A stretch of 64,000 bases of DNA from Amoebidium appalachense (taxonomy: Eukaryota > Ichthyosporea): positions 11,098,001 through 11,162,000 of the forward strand of contig CAVNZM010000007.1 of assembly GCA_963693365.1 (NCBI GenBank). The letters are read 5' to 3'. The notes under the pieces are model-generated. The model worked only from the letters and a program-made list of their open reading frames with translations. It was not told where the DNA came from and ran no database searches. This document shows, piece by piece, positions 63,080 through 64,000 of the stretch (its first letter is position 1; each line of letters begins with the position of its first letter). The translations under genes and the position numbers were made by a program.

Positions 63080-64000
63080 GCTGAAATCTTATTTTTGCAA
63101 CTCCTAGCCCAGAATCTTAATTTTCAAGGCCTTTGGCGGCCCAAGATCTTAACACTTAATACTGATAACCCGCCCTCCCCCTCCCCGCCCTCCTCCCTTC
63201 CTCCCCGATATGGCCACCACCACACCGGTGTTTGCACCAACACCTGCGTGCGCATGTGCGCCCAGGTGTGTGGGAGGGGTCAGGGGGAAGGGAGGCGGGG
63301 GGGGGGGGGGGGGGGGGGGGGACTTATGTCATGACACTGTACACAAGTGCCTGTGCTTGAAATCGAATGTGCACGTGCAAACTTTCACACCTCCACACAC
63401 CTACACTACTTGTGTGTTTTGCCTGTGCCTGTTGTGCATGCAACTGTGACGGTGTGTGTGGGTTTGTGTACGTGTTTGGTGTGTGTGCCTTTATGTGTGT
63501 GTGTGGCGTGTGTGCCGGGTGTGTGTGTGTGTACGGTGCCACAGTGTGTGTGTGTGTGTACAGTGTGTGTGTGTGCGTGTGCATGTGTGCGTGTACGTGT
63601 TTGGTGTGTGTGCCTTTATGTGCGTGTGTGTGTGTGTTGTGCGTGTGTGTCACTGTGTACGGTGTGTGTGTGTGCCACGGTGTGTGTGTGTGTGGCGTTT
63701 GTGACGTGCGTGTGCGGTGTGTGTGTCTGTGTGTGTGTGTGTGTGCGGTTTGAATGTGTGTGTGTAGGGGGAGGGGGGGGGGGGGAGGGGGGGAGGGAGA
63801 GAGAGAGAGAGAGGGGGGCAGCGTGGATTGTTGAATGTCGATGCTTGGGGAGGGTAAGCCTTTCAACCCTCCCCCCTCCCCCCCCCCCCCCCCCCCAAAA
63901 AAAAAAAAAGAAAAAAAGTTTGGGACTAACCCTTTAATGACATATGTGAATAATTTGCCGACTGGAACTTTTCCTGAGGGGGGGAGGGGGGGGGATACAT
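63080..64000. other. Low-complexity end of the window
   Basis: No gene recognised. It contains poly-G (63299-63321), GT-rich DNA (63420-63765), G-rich and (GA)n sequence (63766-63816), and a poly-C/poly-A junction (63878-63909). Confidence 0.6.

Overview
This window is nuclear DNA from an intron-rich, moderately GC-rich eukaryote. It is not bacterial: the genes are split by GT-AG introns, there are TATA/CCAAT promoter signals and AATAAA signals, and the spaces hold very long microsatellites (CA/GT), poly-G/poly-C tracts up to about 60 nt and many minisatellites. The PIP5K and SMC4 proteins read most like opisthokont versions (the PIP5K is close to animal type I enzymes). A unicellular relative of animals and fungi is therefore my best guess, but the lineage cannot be settled by eye.

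Layout. 1-5.2 kb: repeat-rich spacer with two inverted copies of a short mobile element. 5.2-6.4 kb (+): a complete two-exon glycine-rich RNA-binding protein gene with CCAAT, TATA and poly(A) signals. 6.4-9.1 kb: spacer with a perfect hairpin, a perfect 48-bp duplication and SMC4 upstream sites (CRE, E2F-like). 9.2-20.0 kb (+): a full 24-exon SMC4 (condensin) gene, about 1,226 residues, with one apparent single-base frameshift in a G run. 22.0-26 kb (+): a probable gene starting with a C2H2 zinc finger, spread over large satellite-filled introns. 27.9-34.8 kb (+): an unrecognised multi-exon gene with good splice sites but several frame breaks and two in-frame TAGs. 34.8-45.7 kb: satellites, poly-G/C and an inverted duplication, plus one small TATA-headed ORF at 40.7 kb. 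45.75-50.4 kb (-): a complete three-exon ZNF598/Hel2 E3 ligase gene. 51.76-61.3 kb (-): a complete 13-exon type I PIP 5-kinase gene (591 aa). 62-63.1 kb: a broken ORF flanked by mobile-element ends, including an element copy with an 11-bp target-site duplication.

The four clear genes are unrelated housekeeping functions (RNA binding, chromosome condensation, ribosome quality control, phosphoinositide signalling) and do not form a pathway. The most unusual signals are in gene structure and repeats. Introns lack a pyrimidine tract and instead carry a near-invariant CTGAY branch site close to the AG. Many 5' splice sites read GTRCGT. A short hairpin-ended mobile family is present. A 25-bp satellite can be traced to a single ancestral unit in an inverted duplicate.
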